Assembly (NCBI RefSeq): GCF_004352825.1
Contig: NZ_SJRW01000001.1
Location: 744,001 to 808,000 of the forward strand
Reading direction: 5' to 3'
DNA length: 64,000 bases
From: Luteimonas arsenica
GTDB taxonomy: Bacteria; Pseudomonadota; Gammaproteobacteria; Xanthomonadales; Xanthomonadaceae
Shown here: positions 1 through 9,207 of the stretch, in pieces
Layout of the letters: each line of letters starts with the position of its first letter
Position numbering within the stretch: the first letter of the stretch is position 1
Translations under genes and position numbers: made by a program
The notes under the pieces: generated by a model
The model's database searches: none
Seen by the model: the letters and a program-made list of their open reading frames with translations, nothing else
Told to the model about the DNA's origin: nothing

Positions 1-65
1 ATCTGCCGGCTGAGGGTGGCGAGCAGGATGGCCGAAGCGGCCCAGCCGATGATGTCCGGATTCAT
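1..65 (-). CDS. PQ-loop/SemiSWEET-like small membrane protein, 5' part only
   Basis: The gene runs off the left edge; only the first 21 codons are visible, beginning MNPDIIGWAASAILLATL. This is a hydrophobic opening helix of the kind that starts bacterial PQ-loop (SemiSWEET-like) proteins, which form small transporters. The ATG at 63-65 is preceded on its strand by AAGGCAGG, a plausible ribosome binding site. It is divergent from the gene at 238. The family call is an inference from a very short stretch, so it could be another small membrane protein. Confidence 0.5.
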   Translation of the reverse strand, partial: MNPDIIGWAASAILLATLSRQ

Positions 66-237
66 GGACGGGCCTGCCTTTCGGGGCGACGGAGGCGGCG
101 ATCATCCGGCAGGCCCGGTCCGCGCCAGGTGAACGGTCCGCCGCGCGACGGCCGCCCCGGCCGTCCGGGTGCCTTGCCAACGTCGCTGTCACCCGCCGGA
201 TGCTTGCATATGGGTCCCCCCGCAGCTGGAGCACGCC

Positions 238-723
238 ATGACCGATCCCCGCGAACTCGAAGAAAAGTTCTGGAAGGCGCTGGAAAGCGACCGCACCGTG
301 ATGCTCGGCCTCGACGGCCAGGAGGACGGCCACGCGCGCCCGATGACCGCGCAGGCCGAAGGGCGCCGCTCGCCGATCTGGTTCTTCACCTCCTCCGACA
401 ACCAGCTGGTCCGGCAGCTGGGCAGCGGCAGCGGGCGCGCGATCGCCGGCTTCGCGTCCAAGGGCCATGACCTGTTCGCGAGCATCCGCGGCAACCTCCG
501 CGTCGACACCGACCGCGCGGTGGTGGAGCGGCTGTGGAACCCCTTCGTCGCCGCCTGGTACGAGGGCAAGGAGGATCCGAAGATCCGCCTGCTGCGTCTG
601 GACGCGGAAGACGCCGAGGTCTGGATCGACGCCAACAGCATGCTGGCCGGCGTGAAGATGCTACTCGGCATCGATCCGAAGAAGGACTACCGCGACAAGG
701 TCGGCGACGTCGACCTGCGCTGA
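238..723 (+). CDS. Pyridoxamine 5'-phosphate oxidase-fold general stress protein
   Basis: A 161-residue protein of the flavin-binding split-barrel (PPOX-like, general stress protein 26) group. The opening has the family's helical start (residues 1-17) followed by barrel strands, including RPMTAQ and PIWFFTS. Family members bind FMN, F420 or haem and respond to oxidative or general stress; the cofactor cannot be read from the sequence. The ATG at 238 was chosen because GGAG lies just upstream and the family starts at this helix; an in-frame ATG at 169 would add residues that look non-coding. It lies 9 bases before the DNA repair cassette and may be co-transcribed with it. Confidence 0.85.
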   Translation: MTDPRELEEKFWKALESDRTVMLGLDGQEDGHARPMTAQAEGRRSPIWFFTSSDNQLVRQLGSGSGRAIAGFASKGHDLFASIRGNLRVDTDRAVVERLWNPFVAAWYEGKEDPKIRLLRLDAEDAEVWIDANSMLAGVKMLLGIDPKKDYRDKVGDVDLR

Positions 724-732
724 GCGGGCGCG

Positions 733-1728
733 ATGACGGCGGGCGACCTGGTGGTGGCCACGCCGGACGGGCTGTACTGCCCCGCCGGCGACTTCCACAT
801 CGACCCCTGGCGACCGGTGCCGCGGGCGGTGATCACCCACGGCCACGGCGACCATGCGCGCGGTGGCATGGGCTGCTACCACGTGGTCGCCGAGGGCCTG
901 CCGATCCTGCGCTGGCGCCTGGGCGAGCAGGACTACCGCGTGCACGCCGCCGGCGAGCGCTTCCGCATCGGCGGCGCCACGCTGTCCTTCCACCCCGCCG
1001 GCCACGTGCTGGGGTCCAGCCAGGTGCGGATCGAGGCCGGCGGCGAGGTCTGGGTGGCTTCGGGCGACTACAAGCGCGACCCCGATCCCACCTGCGCACC
1101 GTTCGAGGTGGTGCCCTGCGACGTCTTCATCACCGAGTCCACCTTCGGGCTGCCGGTCTACCGCTGGCCGGCGGCCGCGGACGTCGCGCGCGACATCGTG
1201 GCCTGGCGCGAGGAGTGCGCGGCGAACGGCGAGGCGGCGATCCTGTACTGCTACGCGCTGGGCAAGGCGCAGCGGGTGCTGGCCGAGCTGGCCGCGCACA
1301 CCGCGCGCCCGGCCTTCGTGCACGGAGCGATCGATGCCGGCGTGGAGGTCTACCGCGCGGCCGGCATCGCGATGCTCGACACGCGCCGCGTGGCCGACGA
1401 GGCGCGCGGCGCGGACTTCGCCGGCGAGCTGGTGATCGCGCCGCCCCAGGCCGCGGGCAGCCCGTGGATCCGGCGCTTCCGCCGCGCCCAGCAGGGCTTC
1501 GCCTCGGGCTGGATGCGGATCCGCGGCAACCGCCGGCGGCGCAACTACGACCGCGGCTTCGTGGTGTCCGACCACGCCGACTGGCCGGCGCTGCTGCGCA
1601 CCGCGCACGAGACCGGCGCGCGCCGCGTGATCGCCACCCACGGCGACACCGACGCGCTGGTGCGCGTGCTCAACGACCAGGGCATCGAGACCGGCACCTT
1701 CGCCACCGGCTACGGCGAGGACGACTGA
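733..1728 (+). CDS. Ligase-associated DNA exonuclease (metallo-beta-lactamase/beta-CASP fold)
   Basis: A 331-residue nuclease of the mRNA 3'-end-processing-exonuclease-like family that occurs beside bacterial ATP-dependent ligases. The metal-binding HxHxDH motif is intact (THGHGDH, residues 35-41), followed by a histidine in the HPAGHVLGSSQ strand and a late DHAD motif near residue 280. It presumably trims DNA ends before ligation, as inferred from its constant partners. The stop overlaps the ATG of the ligase by one base (TGATG), so the two are translationally coupled. Length matches the family. Confidence 0.92.
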   Translation: MTAGDLVVATPDGLYCPAGDFHIDPWRPVPRAVITHGHGDHARGGMGCYHVVAEGLPILRWRLGEQDYRVHAAGERFRIGGATLSFHPAGHVLGSSQVRIEAGGEVWVASGDYKRDPDPTCAPFEVVPCDVFITESTFGLPVYRWPAAADVARDIVAWREECAANGEAAILYCYALGKAQRVLAELAAHTARPAFVHGAIDAGVEVYRAAGIAMLDTRRVADEARGADFAGELVIAPPQAAGSPWIRRFRRAQQGFASGWMRIRGNRRRRNYDRGFVVSDHADWPALLRTAHETGARRVIATHGDTDALVRVLNDQGIETGTFATGYGEDD

Positions 1729-3434
1729 TGCAGCGCTTCGCCGCCCTCTACGAGCGGCTCGACCGCAGCACCGGCACCGCTGATCGCCGGCGCGCGCTGG
1801 TGGACTACTTCCGCGACGCGCCGCCGCGCGATGCCGCCTGGGCGCTGTGGCTGCTGTCGGGTGGCAAGGTGGGCGGCGCGCGCGCCAGGATCGCCTCCAC
1901 CGGCGAGCTGCGCGCCTGGGTGGGCGAAGAAGCCGGCCTGCCGGACTGGCTGGTCGAGGCTTGCCACCACCAGGTCGGCGACCTCGCAGAAACCCTCGCA
2001 CTGCTGCTCGACGATCCGCCGCGGGGCTCGACCGCTACCACGGCGGCGGACGTTGCGGACCAGGCGGGTGGACCGGGCCTGGCCGACTGGATCGAGACGC
2101 GCCTGGCCCCGGTGGCCAACGCGGAGCCGGACGTGCGCCGCGCGGTGGTGGTCGAGGCCTGGCGCGCGCTCTGTTTCCGCGAACGGCTGGCCTTCAACAA
2201 ACTGCTGACCGGCGCGCTGCGCGTGGGCGTGTCACAGGGCCTGGTGCAGCAGGCCCTGGCCGAGCTCTCGGGCGTGGACATCGCCCTGATCGCGCAGCGC
2301 ATGCTGGGGCGCTGGACGCCGGATGCCGGCTTTCTCGCGCGCCTGCTTTCGCCCGAGGCGCAGCCCGGTGACGCCGCGCTGCCCTATCCCTTCTTCCTCG
2401 CCTCGCCGCTGGACGGTGGGCCCGAGGCGCTGGGGCCGGTCGGCGACTGGCTGCTCGAGTGGAAGTGGGACGGCATCCGCCTGCAGCTGATCCGGCGCCC
2501 GGGCGGAATCGCGCTGTGGTCGCGCGGCGAGGAGCGCATGGATGGACGCTTCCCGGAGATCGAGGCCGCCGCCGCGCGCCTGCCGCGTGACTGCGTGATC
2601 GACGGCGAGCTGCTGGCGTGGATGCCCGGCGGCGATGCGCCGATGCCCTTCAGCGCGCTGCAGACCCGCATCCAGCGCCTGAAGCCGGGGCCGAAGTCGC
2701 TCGCCGCCGCGCCGGCGCGCGTGCTGGCCTACGACCTGCTCGAACTGGATGGAGAAGACCTGCGAGCGCGTCCGCTGCGGCAACGGCGGGCGCTGCTGGC
2801 GGAGCTGCTCGGCCAGGCCGGCGGAGCAGGGCCTGTGCAGGCGGCGCGCGAGGGCGCGGGCGCGCTGGATGCGGCGGACCCGGCGGATGCGCCGCGCATC
2901 GCGCTGTCGCCGCGGGTGGAGGCGGCCGACTGGACGCAGGCCGCCGCCCTTCGCGAGGCCTCGCGTGCCCGCGGCGTCGAAGGCCTGATGCTCAAGCGCC
3001 TCGACTCGCCCTACCGCCATGGCCGCCGGCGCGGCGACTGGTGGAAATGGAAGGTCGACCCGCTGAGCATCGACGCGGTGCTGATCTACGCACAGTCGGG
3101 CAGCGGCCGCCGCAGCACGCTGTTCACCGACTACACCTTCGGCCTCTGGGATGGCGAGGTGCTGGTTCCGGTGGCCAAGGCCTATTCCGGCCTGGACGAT
3201 GCCGGGATCCTGCGGCTGGACCGCTGGATCCGCGCGCATACGCGTGAGCGCTTCGGCCCGGTGCGCTCGGTGGATCCGGTGCAGGTGTTCGAGCTCGGCT
3301 TCGAGGGCGTGAACCGGTCCACGCGGCACAAGTCCGGCGTGGCCGTGCGCTTCCCCCGCATCCTGCGCTGGCGCGAGGACAAGCCGGCCGAGGAGGCCGA
3401 CCGCGTGGACGCGCTGCGGGCGCTGGCACGGTGA
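1728..3434 (+). CDS. ATP-dependent DNA ligase (cassette type)
   Basis: A 568-residue ATP-dependent DNA ligase. An N-terminal helical DNA-binding domain covers about residues 1-200, then comes the adenylation domain with nucleotidyl lysine K246 in WKWDGIR, and an OB-fold domain follows at the C terminus (motif GDWWKWKVD near residue 440). The enzyme seals DNA nicks through an enzyme-AMP intermediate. The start ATG overlaps the exonuclease stop, and its own stop overlaps the GTG of the helicase (GTGA). It belongs to the ligase-exonuclease-helicase-PdeM repair cassette and is separate from the essential NAD-dependent LigA, which is not in the window. Confidence 0.95.
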   Translation: MQRFAALYERLDRSTGTADRRRALVDYFRDAPPRDAAWALWLLSGGKVGGARARIASTGELRAWVGEEAGLPDWLVEACHHQVGDLAETLALLLDDPPRGSTATTAADVADQAGGPGLADWIETRLAPVANAEPDVRRAVVVEAWRALCFRERLAFNKLLTGALRVGVSQGLVQQALAELSGVDIALIAQRMLGRWTPDAGFLARLLSPEAQPGDAALPYPFFLASPLDGGPEALGPVGDWLLEWKWDGIRLQLIRRPGGIALWSRGEERMDGRFPEIEAAAARLPRDCVIDGELLAWMPGGDAPMPFSALQTRIQRLKPGPKSLAAAPARVLAYDLLELDGEDLRARPLRQRRALLAELLGQAGGAGPVQAAREGAGALDAADPADAPRIALSPRVEAADWTQAAALREASRARGVEGLMLKRLDSPYRHGRRRGDWWKWKVDPLSIDAVLIYAQSGSGRRSTLFTDYTFGLWDGEVLVPVAKAYSGLDDAGILRLDRWIRAHTRERFGPVRSVDPVQVFELGFEGVNRSTRHKSGVAVRFPRILRWREDKPAEEADRVDALRALAR

Positions 3435-5959
3435 GCGCGTCCGGAGGCGCAGCGCGGCCGTCGCGCACCGGCACCGATGCACGTCCCCGGGCGCGCACGC
3501 GGGCCGATGCGCCGCTGGCGCACTGGTTCGCCGGGCAGGGCTGGAAGCCGGCACCGTTCCAGCGCGAAGCCTGGCGGCGCTACCTGGCCGGCGGATCCGG
3601 CCTGCTGGTCACGCCCACCGGCAGCGGCAAGACCCTGGCCGCGCTCGGCGGGCCGCTGCTCGAGGCCCTTCGCCTGGGCGACGCGCCTGCGCGGAAGCGC
3701 CGCGCCGCGGGTGCACCGTCGCGCCTGCGCCTGCTGTGGATCACGCCGTTGCGCGCGCTGGCGGTGGACACCGCGCGTGCGATCCGCGCGCCGGTGGAGG
3801 CGCTCGGCATTCCCTGGACCGTGGCCATGCGCACCGGCGACGCCAGCGCGCGCGACCGCCGCCTCGCCCGCCAGGGCCAGGCCGAGGTGCTGGTGACCAC
3901 GCCGGAATCCTTCGCGCTCGCGCTGTCCTATCCCGATGCCGCCGCCCTGCTCGGCGGGGTGCGCGCGGTGGTGGTGGACGAGTGGCACGAGCTGCTCGGC
4001 AACAAGCGCGGCGTGCTGCTGCAGCTCTGCCTCGCGCGCCTGCGTGCCATTGCCCCCGCGCTGCGCACGTGGGGCCTCTCGGCCACCCTGGGCAACCTGG
4101 AGGAAGCCCGCGACGTGCTGCTGCCTGGACAGCCGGACGCGCCGATCCTGTCCGCGCCGCGTCCACGCCGGCTCAGCCTGGAAACCCTGCTGCCCGGCGA
4201 AGGCGAACGGTTCCCCTGGGCCGGACACCTCGGCCTGTCGCAGCTCGAGCGGGTGGCGGCGGTGCTGCAGCGCGCGCGCAGCAGCCTGCTGTTCACCAAT
4301 ACCCGCTCACAGGCCGAACTCTGGCACCGCGCGCTGCAGGCGGTCTGGCTGGACGATCCCGCCACGCTCGCGCTGCACCACGGGTCGCTGGATGCGTCGC
4401 TGCGTGCCGAGGCCGAGGCCGGCCTGCGCGACGGCCGCGTGCGCTGCGTGGTCGCGACCTCGAGCCTCGACCTCGGCGTCGATTTCCCGGCGGTGGACCA
4501 GGTGCTGCAGGTGGGCAGCCCCAAGGGCATGGCACGCCTGGTGCAGCGCGGCGGCCGCGCCCGCCACCGCCCCGGCGAGGCCGGGCACGTGGTCTGCGTG
4601 CCGACCCATGCGCTGGAGCTGGCCGAATACGCGGCCGCGCGGGTGGCCATCGACGCCGGGCGCATCGAGGCGCGCACGCCGCCGCGGCTCTCGCTCGACG
4701 TGCTGGCCCAGCACTGCGTCACGCTCGCGCTCGGGGGCGGCTTCGACGCCGATGCCCTGCTCGGGGAGGTGCGCGGCACGCATGCCTTCGCCGGACTGCC
4801 CGACGCGGCATGGCAGGCGGTGCTCGACTTCATCGTGCGCGGCGGCAGCGCGCTGGAACACTATCCCGACTACCGCCGGGTGGTGCGCGACGACGACGGC
4901 CGCTACCGCGTCCACGACCGCCGCGTCGCGTTCCGCCACCGCCTGTCCATCGGCACCATCACCAGCGACGGCAGCGTGCAGGTGCGCTTCGCCAAGGGCG
5001 GCGCGCTCGGCGCGGTGGAGGAGTCCTTCGTTTCGCGCCTGCGCCCGCGCGACCGCTTCCAGTTCGCCGGGCGCACCCTGGAACTGGTGCAGCTGCGCGA
5101 CATGACCGCCTATGTGCGCCTGTCGAAACAGCGCGACGGCAGCGTGCCGCGCTGGCAGGGCGGGCGCATGCCGCTGTCGAGCGAGCTGGCCGCGGAGGTG
5201 GAGGCGATCCTGGCCCGGCCCCCGGAGAGCGCGGAGATGCGCGCGCTCGCGCCGCTGCTCTCGCTTCAGCAGCGGCTGTCCGAGCTTCCGACTCCGGGCC
5301 GGCTGCTGGCGGAGGCGGTGAAGACGCGCGAGGGCTGGCACCTGTTCCTGTTCCCGTTCGCCGGACGCGCCGTGCACGAAGGCCTGGCGCCGCTGCTGGC
5401 GCTGCGCTGGGCGCGCGAGCGGCCCAACACCTTCGCCTGGGCGGTGAACGACTACGGCCTGGCGCTGAGCGCGCAGGCCGAGGCCTGGCCGGACGAGGCG
5501 CTGCTGGCGCGCCTGCTCGCCGTCGACGGCATGGTCGATGACCTGCACGCCAGCCTCAACCTGGCCGAGCTCGCGCGCCGCCAGTTCCGCGAGATCGCGC
5601 GCGTGTCCGGCCTGCTCGCGCCTTCGCTCCCGGGGCGCGCGATCCGGTCGCTGCGCCAGCTGCAGGCCTCCAGCAGCCTGCTGTTCGACGTGCTGCGGCG
5701 ACACGACCCCGGCCACGTGCTGCTCGCCCAGGCCGAACGCGAGGTGCTGGAGTCGCAGCTGGAGGCGGTGCGCCTGCGCGCGGCGCTGGAGCGCTGCGCC
5801 CGGCGCCGGCTGGCGCTGCACCGGCCGCGCGGGCTGACGCCCCTGGCTTTCCCGCTGTGGGCGGAGTCCTTGCGCGGCCAGCTCAGCACAGAGGACTGGC
5901 GCACCCGCGTGCGCCGGGCGGCCGAACAGCTGGAGGCGCGCCATGCACGCCGCGCTTGA
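3431..5959 (+). CDS. Ligase-associated Lhr-like DEXH-box helicase
   Basis: An 842-residue superfamily 2 helicase. Seen directly: Walker A TPTGSGKT (residues 61-68), a DEWH box near residue 182, LSATLGN motif III, a motif VI of the form QRGGRARHRPGE, and a long C-terminal region typical of Lhr proteins. Lhr helicases translocate on single-stranded DNA and unwind RNA-DNA hybrids; here the partners suggest work in DNA break or nick repair. The start is GTG, fused to the ligase stop as GTGA, which implies coupled translation. The 3' end overlaps pdeM by 17 bases. Confidence 0.93.
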   Translation: MSASGGAARPSRTGTDARPRARTRADAPLAHWFAGQGWKPAPFQREAWRRYLAGGSGLLVTPTGSGKTLAALGGPLLEALRLGDAPARKRRAAGAPSRLRLLWITPLRALAVDTARAIRAPVEALGIPWTVAMRTGDASARDRRLARQGQAEVLVTTPESFALALSYPDAAALLGGVRAVVVDEWHELLGNKRGVLLQLCLARLRAIAPALRTWGLSATLGNLEEARDVLLPGQPDAPILSAPRPRRLSLETLLPGEGERFPWAGHLGLSQLERVAAVLQRARSSLLFTNTRSQAELWHRALQAVWLDDPATLALHHGSLDASLRAEAEAGLRDGRVRCVVATSSLDLGVDFPAVDQVLQVGSPKGMARLVQRGGRARHRPGEAGHVVCVPTHALELAEYAAARVAIDAGRIEARTPPRLSLDVLAQHCVTLALGGGFDADALLGEVRGTHAFAGLPDAAWQAVLDFIVRGGSALEHYPDYRRVVRDDDGRYRVHDRRVAFRHRLSIGTITSDGSVQVRFAKGGALGAVEESFVSRLRPRDRFQFAGRTLELVQLRDMTAYVRLSKQRDGSVPRWQGGRMPLSSELAAEVEAILARPPESAEMRALAPLLSLQQRLSELPTPGRLLAEAVKTREGWHLFLFPFAGRAVHEGLAPLLALRWARERPNTFAWAVNDYGLALSAQAEAWPDEALLARLLAVDGMVDDLHASLNLAELARRQFREIARVSGLLAPSLPGRAIRSLRQLQASSSLLFDVLRRHDPGHVLLAQAEREVLESQLEAVRLRAALERCARRRLALHRPRGLTPLAFPLWAESLRGQLSTEDWRTRVRRAAEQLEARHARRA

Positions 5960-6620
5960 CCTGGAGCTGGCCGGCGAGCACATGCAGCTGATGGCCGACC
6001 GGGCGCTGTACTGGCCCGCGCGCGGCCGCCTGCTCATCGCCGACCTGCACCTGGGCAAGGGCGACATCATGCGTGCGGCCGGCATCGCCGTGCCCAGCGG
6101 CGGCACCGGCCACGACCTCGCTCGCCTGGACGCGCTGCTGCGCAGCACCGGCGCGCGCGAACTCTGGGTGCTCGGCGACTTCCTGCACGGGCGCCGCCAC
6201 GCGCGCTTCGAGACGCAGTGGCGTCGCCTGCTGGCCGCCCACCCCGGCTGCAGCGCGGGCGTGGTCGCCGGCAACCACGACCGCGCCCTGGTGCCCGACG
6301 CCGCCGGGGTGGTGCACCTGCCCGAAGACGTGCACGACGGTCCGTTCCGGTTCCGCCACCATCCGCTGCCGGCGGCGGGCGGCGAGGGCGGCCCCGGAGC
6401 GGGCCACGTGCTGTGCGGACACGTGCATCCGGTGGCCGCCCTGCCGGGACTGCCGGGGCGCTGGCCGGCGCTGGTGCTGGAGCCGGGGCAGACCATCCTG
6501 CCGGCCTTTTCGGCCTTCACCGGCGGGCGCCTGCTCGACGATCGCCAGGCTTGGATCGCCTGTGCGCACGGCGAGTTCGCCGGTCACCGCGACGCGCCCT
6601 GGCGGCGCGCGCCGCCTTGA
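5943..6620 (+). CDS. pdeM: Ligase-associated metallophosphoesterase/endonuclease PdeM
   Basis: A 225-residue calcineurin-like phosphoesterase, the fourth member of the cassette. Metal-binding motifs occur in the family order: ADLHLGK (near residue 34), LGDFLHGR (near 78), VAGNHDR (near 107) and CGHVHP (near 160). It is thought to be a DNA nuclease or end-cleaning phosphatase. It overlaps the helicase gene by 17 bases, consistent with one polycistronic unit from 733 to 6620. The last 40 residues are less conserved in character. Confidence 0.9.
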   Translation: MHAALDLELAGEHMQLMADRALYWPARGRLLIADLHLGKGDIMRAAGIAVPSGGTGHDLARLDALLRSTGARELWVLGDFLHGRRHARFETQWRRLLAAHPGCSAGVVAGNHDRALVPDAAGVVHLPEDVHDGPFRFRHHPLPAAGGEGGPGAGHVLCGHVHPVAALPGLPGRWPALVLEPGQTILPAFSAFTGGRLLDDRQAWIACAHGEFAGHRDAPWRRAPP

Positions 6621-6647
6621 CCGCGGCGCGACGGCAGCGCGGCTGGC

Positions 6648-7187
6648 GTGGGCCGTCGGCGGAAGGAGCGGGGCATGGCGCAGGGCGGGGTTTTGCGGGA
6701 AGGCGGCACCCGGCGCCGTGCCGGCCATGCCACCCGGCGCGCGCATGCCACTGGCCCGCGCGACCCGTTCGGAAGCACGCCCACCACCGGGCTCGGCAAG
6801 CGCGAGATCGACATGGTGCTGCTGGGCGGCGATCCCGACGCCGCGCACGTGGTGCACCTGGCGGTGGCGGCGCACGCCCGCACCCGCGGCATCGACCTCG
6901 CGCCCTTCGTGGGCATCGCCTGCCCCGGCGAAGTCGACACGCGCGGCCATCTGCGCTGCGGCGCGCAGAACCTGCCCGGTGACTGGGAGGCCGAAGACTT
7001 CTTCCCTGCCCAGGCGCTGCGCGCCTGGCTGTCGCCGGTCAAGGGCCGCGTGCCGCGCGTGCTGCTGCACAACGACGCCGTGGTGCAGGGCCTGAGCGAG
7101 CGGCCGCGCATGCGCGCCGCGCGGCGCTGGGGCGTGCTCACCATCGGCACGGGCCTGGGCAACGCCTCGTACTCGAACCCGGGGTAG
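6648..7187 (+). CDS. ROK-type sugar kinase-like fragment, truncated at both ends
   Basis: A 179-residue frame with coding-like base use. The middle resembles ROK kinases: VGIACPGEVD, then QNLPGDW, then an LLHNDAVVQGLSE active-site segment (ROK catalytic Asp in ND), then TIGTGLGNA. The stop comes six residues after this glycine motif, so the second half of a normal ROK protein (about 300 residues, including the usual zinc site) is missing. No DxGGT phosphate-binding motif is seen at the N terminus. It is either a decayed kinase or a short relative of unknown role. The true start is uncertain; ATGs at 6675 and 6813 are alternatives. Confidence 0.5.
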   Translation: MGRRRKERGMAQGGVLREGGTRRRAGHATRRAHATGPRDPFGSTPTTGLGKREIDMVLLGGDPDAAHVVHLAVAAHARTRGIDLAPFVGIACPGEVDTRGHLRCGAQNLPGDWEAEDFFPAQALRAWLSPVKGRVPRVLLHNDAVVQGLSERPRMRAARRWGVLTIGTGLGNASYSNPG

Positions 7188-7335
7188 CGGCCATGGCGCG
7201 GGTTTCGCCGCGCGCAAGCCCCGGGAGGCAGGTGGCCGCGCTGGCGGCGTTCGCGGAGAATCCGGTGGGCCGCCGCTGGCGGTCCCATTCCCGAGCGGCG
7301 CCCGCGCGCCGGCCTGATCGCGAGGAGAGCAGCAG

Positions 7336-9156
7336 ATGCCGATCCGTCCCCATCGTTCACTCCTGCACCTTCCGGTGCTCGGCCTGGCCCTGCTGGCAGC
7401 CTCCGCCGGTCTGCCCGGCGCGGCGCTGGCGCAGTCCGGCGACGCGCCCGCGGCCGTGGCCACCGGTGCGGATGCGGCGGCGGCAGCGGCGTCGGAGGCA
7501 CTGCACGCGATCTTCGCCGCCGACGCCGAGTGGCGGCAGCGCGAATACGGCTATGCGCTGGTGGACGGCCGCTGGCGCCAGTCCGGCCGCCTGCCGTCGG
7601 TGACGCCGGAGGCCTGGGACGGGCGCATCGCCTACTGGTCGCGCACCCTGGCCGCGCTCGATGCGATTCCGGTCGACGCCCTGTCGCGCGAGGACCGGAT
7701 CAACCTGGCCGTGTTCCGCACCACCATGGACGCGAGCCTGGACAACGCCCGCCGCCGCACCTGGGAGGCGCCGTTCAACAGCGACACCTTCTTCTGGGCC
7801 GGTTTCGCCCCGCGCCAGCCCTGGCATACCGAGCAGGAGTGGCGCGACTTCATTTCCCGCCTGGCGGACCTGCCGCGCCACTTCGACGAACAGATCGCCA
7901 ACATGGAGCGCGGCCTGGCGCGCGGCTGGAGCGTGCCGCGCGCATCGCTCGGCGGCCGCGACAACACCATCGTGCCCTACACGCGCGAGGACGCGGCCAA
8001 CCCGCTGCTCGCCGCCTTCGACACCATCCCGGCCGGGATCCCGGCCGAAGCGCGCGCGCGGCTGCGCGAGGAAGGCCGCGCGGTGGTGCTCGGCCAGGTG
8101 GTCCCGGCCTACCGTGGGCTGCTCGCCTTCATGCGCGAGGACTACCTGCCGCGCACCCGCACGAGCATCGCCGTCACCGCGCTGCCCGACGGCGAGGCCT
8201 TCTACCGCGCCCAGATCCGCGAGTACGTGACCCGGGACATGGACCCGCGCGTGATCCACGAGCTCGGCCTGGCCGAGGTGGCGCGCATCACCGCGGAGAT
8301 GCACGAGGTCATGGCGCGCGCCGGCTTCGAGGGCAGCTTCGAGGAGTTCCTGGCCTACCTGCGCTCGGATCCGCAGTTCTACGCCGACACGCCGCGCGAA
8401 CTGCTCGCCACCGCGGCCTACGTGGCCAAGAAGGTGGACGGCCAGCTCAAGCACGTGCTCGGCACCCTGCCGCGCTACCGCTTCACCATCCTGCCGGTGG
8501 CCGACGACATCGCCCCCAACTACACCGCCGGCCGCGGCGGCCTGGACGCCTGCTGGTTCAATACCTACGACCTGCCGTCGCGGCCGCTGTACAACCTGCC
8601 GGCGCTGACGCTGCACGAGTGCTCGCCGGGCCACAGCCTGCAGGCCGCGCTCGCGCTCGAGGCGCCGGAGCGGCCGGCCTTCCGCCAGAGCACCTATTTC
8701 TCCGGCTATGGCGAGGGCTGGGCGCTGTACACCGAGTGGCTGGGCACGCAGATGGGCATCTACGAGACGCCCTACGAGGACTTCGGCCGGCTGAGCTTCG
8801 AGATGTGGCGCGCGGCGCGCCTGGTGATCGACACCGGCATCCACGCCTATGGCTGGAGCCGCGAGCAGGCCATCGAATACCTCGCGCGCCACGCCGCGCT
8901 GTCGCGCGCGGACATCGAGAACGAGGTCGATCGCTACATCTCCTGGCCGGGGCAGGCGCTGTCGTACTACATCGGTTACCGCACGATCCGCGACCTGCGC
9001 GAAGAGGCCGAGCGCGAACTCGGCGCGGACTTCGACCAGCGCCCCTTCCACGACGCGATCCTCGCGCTGGGCTCGGTGCCGCTGCCGGTGCTGGAGGAGG
9101 AAATGCGCGGCTTCATCGCCAGCCGCAGGCAGGCGCGCAGCGCAAGCCGCGACTGA
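7336..9156 (+). CDS. DUF885 family secreted putative metallopeptidase
   Basis: A 606-residue DUF885 protein with a Sec signal peptide (charged start, hydrophobic run ending near GAALAQ at about residue 35), so probably periplasmic. The family's metal-binding motif is present as HECSPGH at residues 427-433, followed by a glutamate-rich FSGYGEGWALY segment near residue 455. Family members are thought to be zinc peptidases; substrates are unknown. GAGGAGAGCAG precedes the ATG. A second DUF885 gene lies at 46799-48607, so the genome carries paralogues. Confidence 0.9.
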   Translation: MPIRPHRSLLHLPVLGLALLAASAGLPGAALAQSGDAPAAVATGADAAAAAASEALHAIFAADAEWRQREYGYALVDGRWRQSGRLPSVTPEAWDGRIAYWSRTLAALDAIPVDALSREDRINLAVFRTTMDASLDNARRRTWEAPFNSDTFFWAGFAPRQPWHTEQEWRDFISRLADLPRHFDEQIANMERGLARGWSVPRASLGGRDNTIVPYTREDAANPLLAAFDTIPAGIPAEARARLREEGRAVVLGQVVPAYRGLLAFMREDYLPRTRTSIAVTALPDGEAFYRAQIREYVTRDMDPRVIHELGLAEVARITAEMHEVMARAGFEGSFEEFLAYLRSDPQFYADTPRELLATAAYVAKKVDGQLKHVLGTLPRYRFTILPVADDIAPNYTAGRGGLDACWFNTYDLPSRPLYNLPALTLHECSPGHSLQAALALEAPERPAFRQSTYFSGYGEGWALYTEWLGTQMGIYETPYEDFGRLSFEMWRAARLVIDTGIHAYGWSREQAIEYLARHAALSRADIENEVDRYISWPGQALSYYIGYRTIRDLREEAERELGADFDQRPFHDAILALGSVPLPVLEEEMRGFIASRRQARSASRD

Positions 9157-9162
9157 ACGCAG

Positions 9163-9195
9163 CGGAGCCGGCGCCACGCCCGGGCGCCGGCTCCG
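9163..9195. terminator. Bidirectional hairpin between convergent genes
   Basis: A perfect 13-bp inverted repeat, CGGAGCCGGCGCC and GGCGCCGGCTCCG, with a 7-base loop. It sits 6 bases after the DUF885 stop and 12 bases from the stop of the convergent BON gene. There is no clear U-tract, which is common in high-GC genomes. Confidence 0.75.
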
Positions 9196-9207
9196 CGCGG
9201 ACCAGGC

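Noticed and set aside
534..1727. Long upstream extension of the ligase frame
   Set aside because: This part overlaps the exonuclease gene and reads as Arg/Gly-rich nonsense; the ligase starts at the ATG at 1728 by family length and stop-start overlap.
4307..6520. Long minus-strand open frame opposite the helicase and pdeM
   Set aside because: It lies antisense to two genes with intact motifs and its product is low-complexity Arg/Gly/Gln-rich; it is a compositional shadow.
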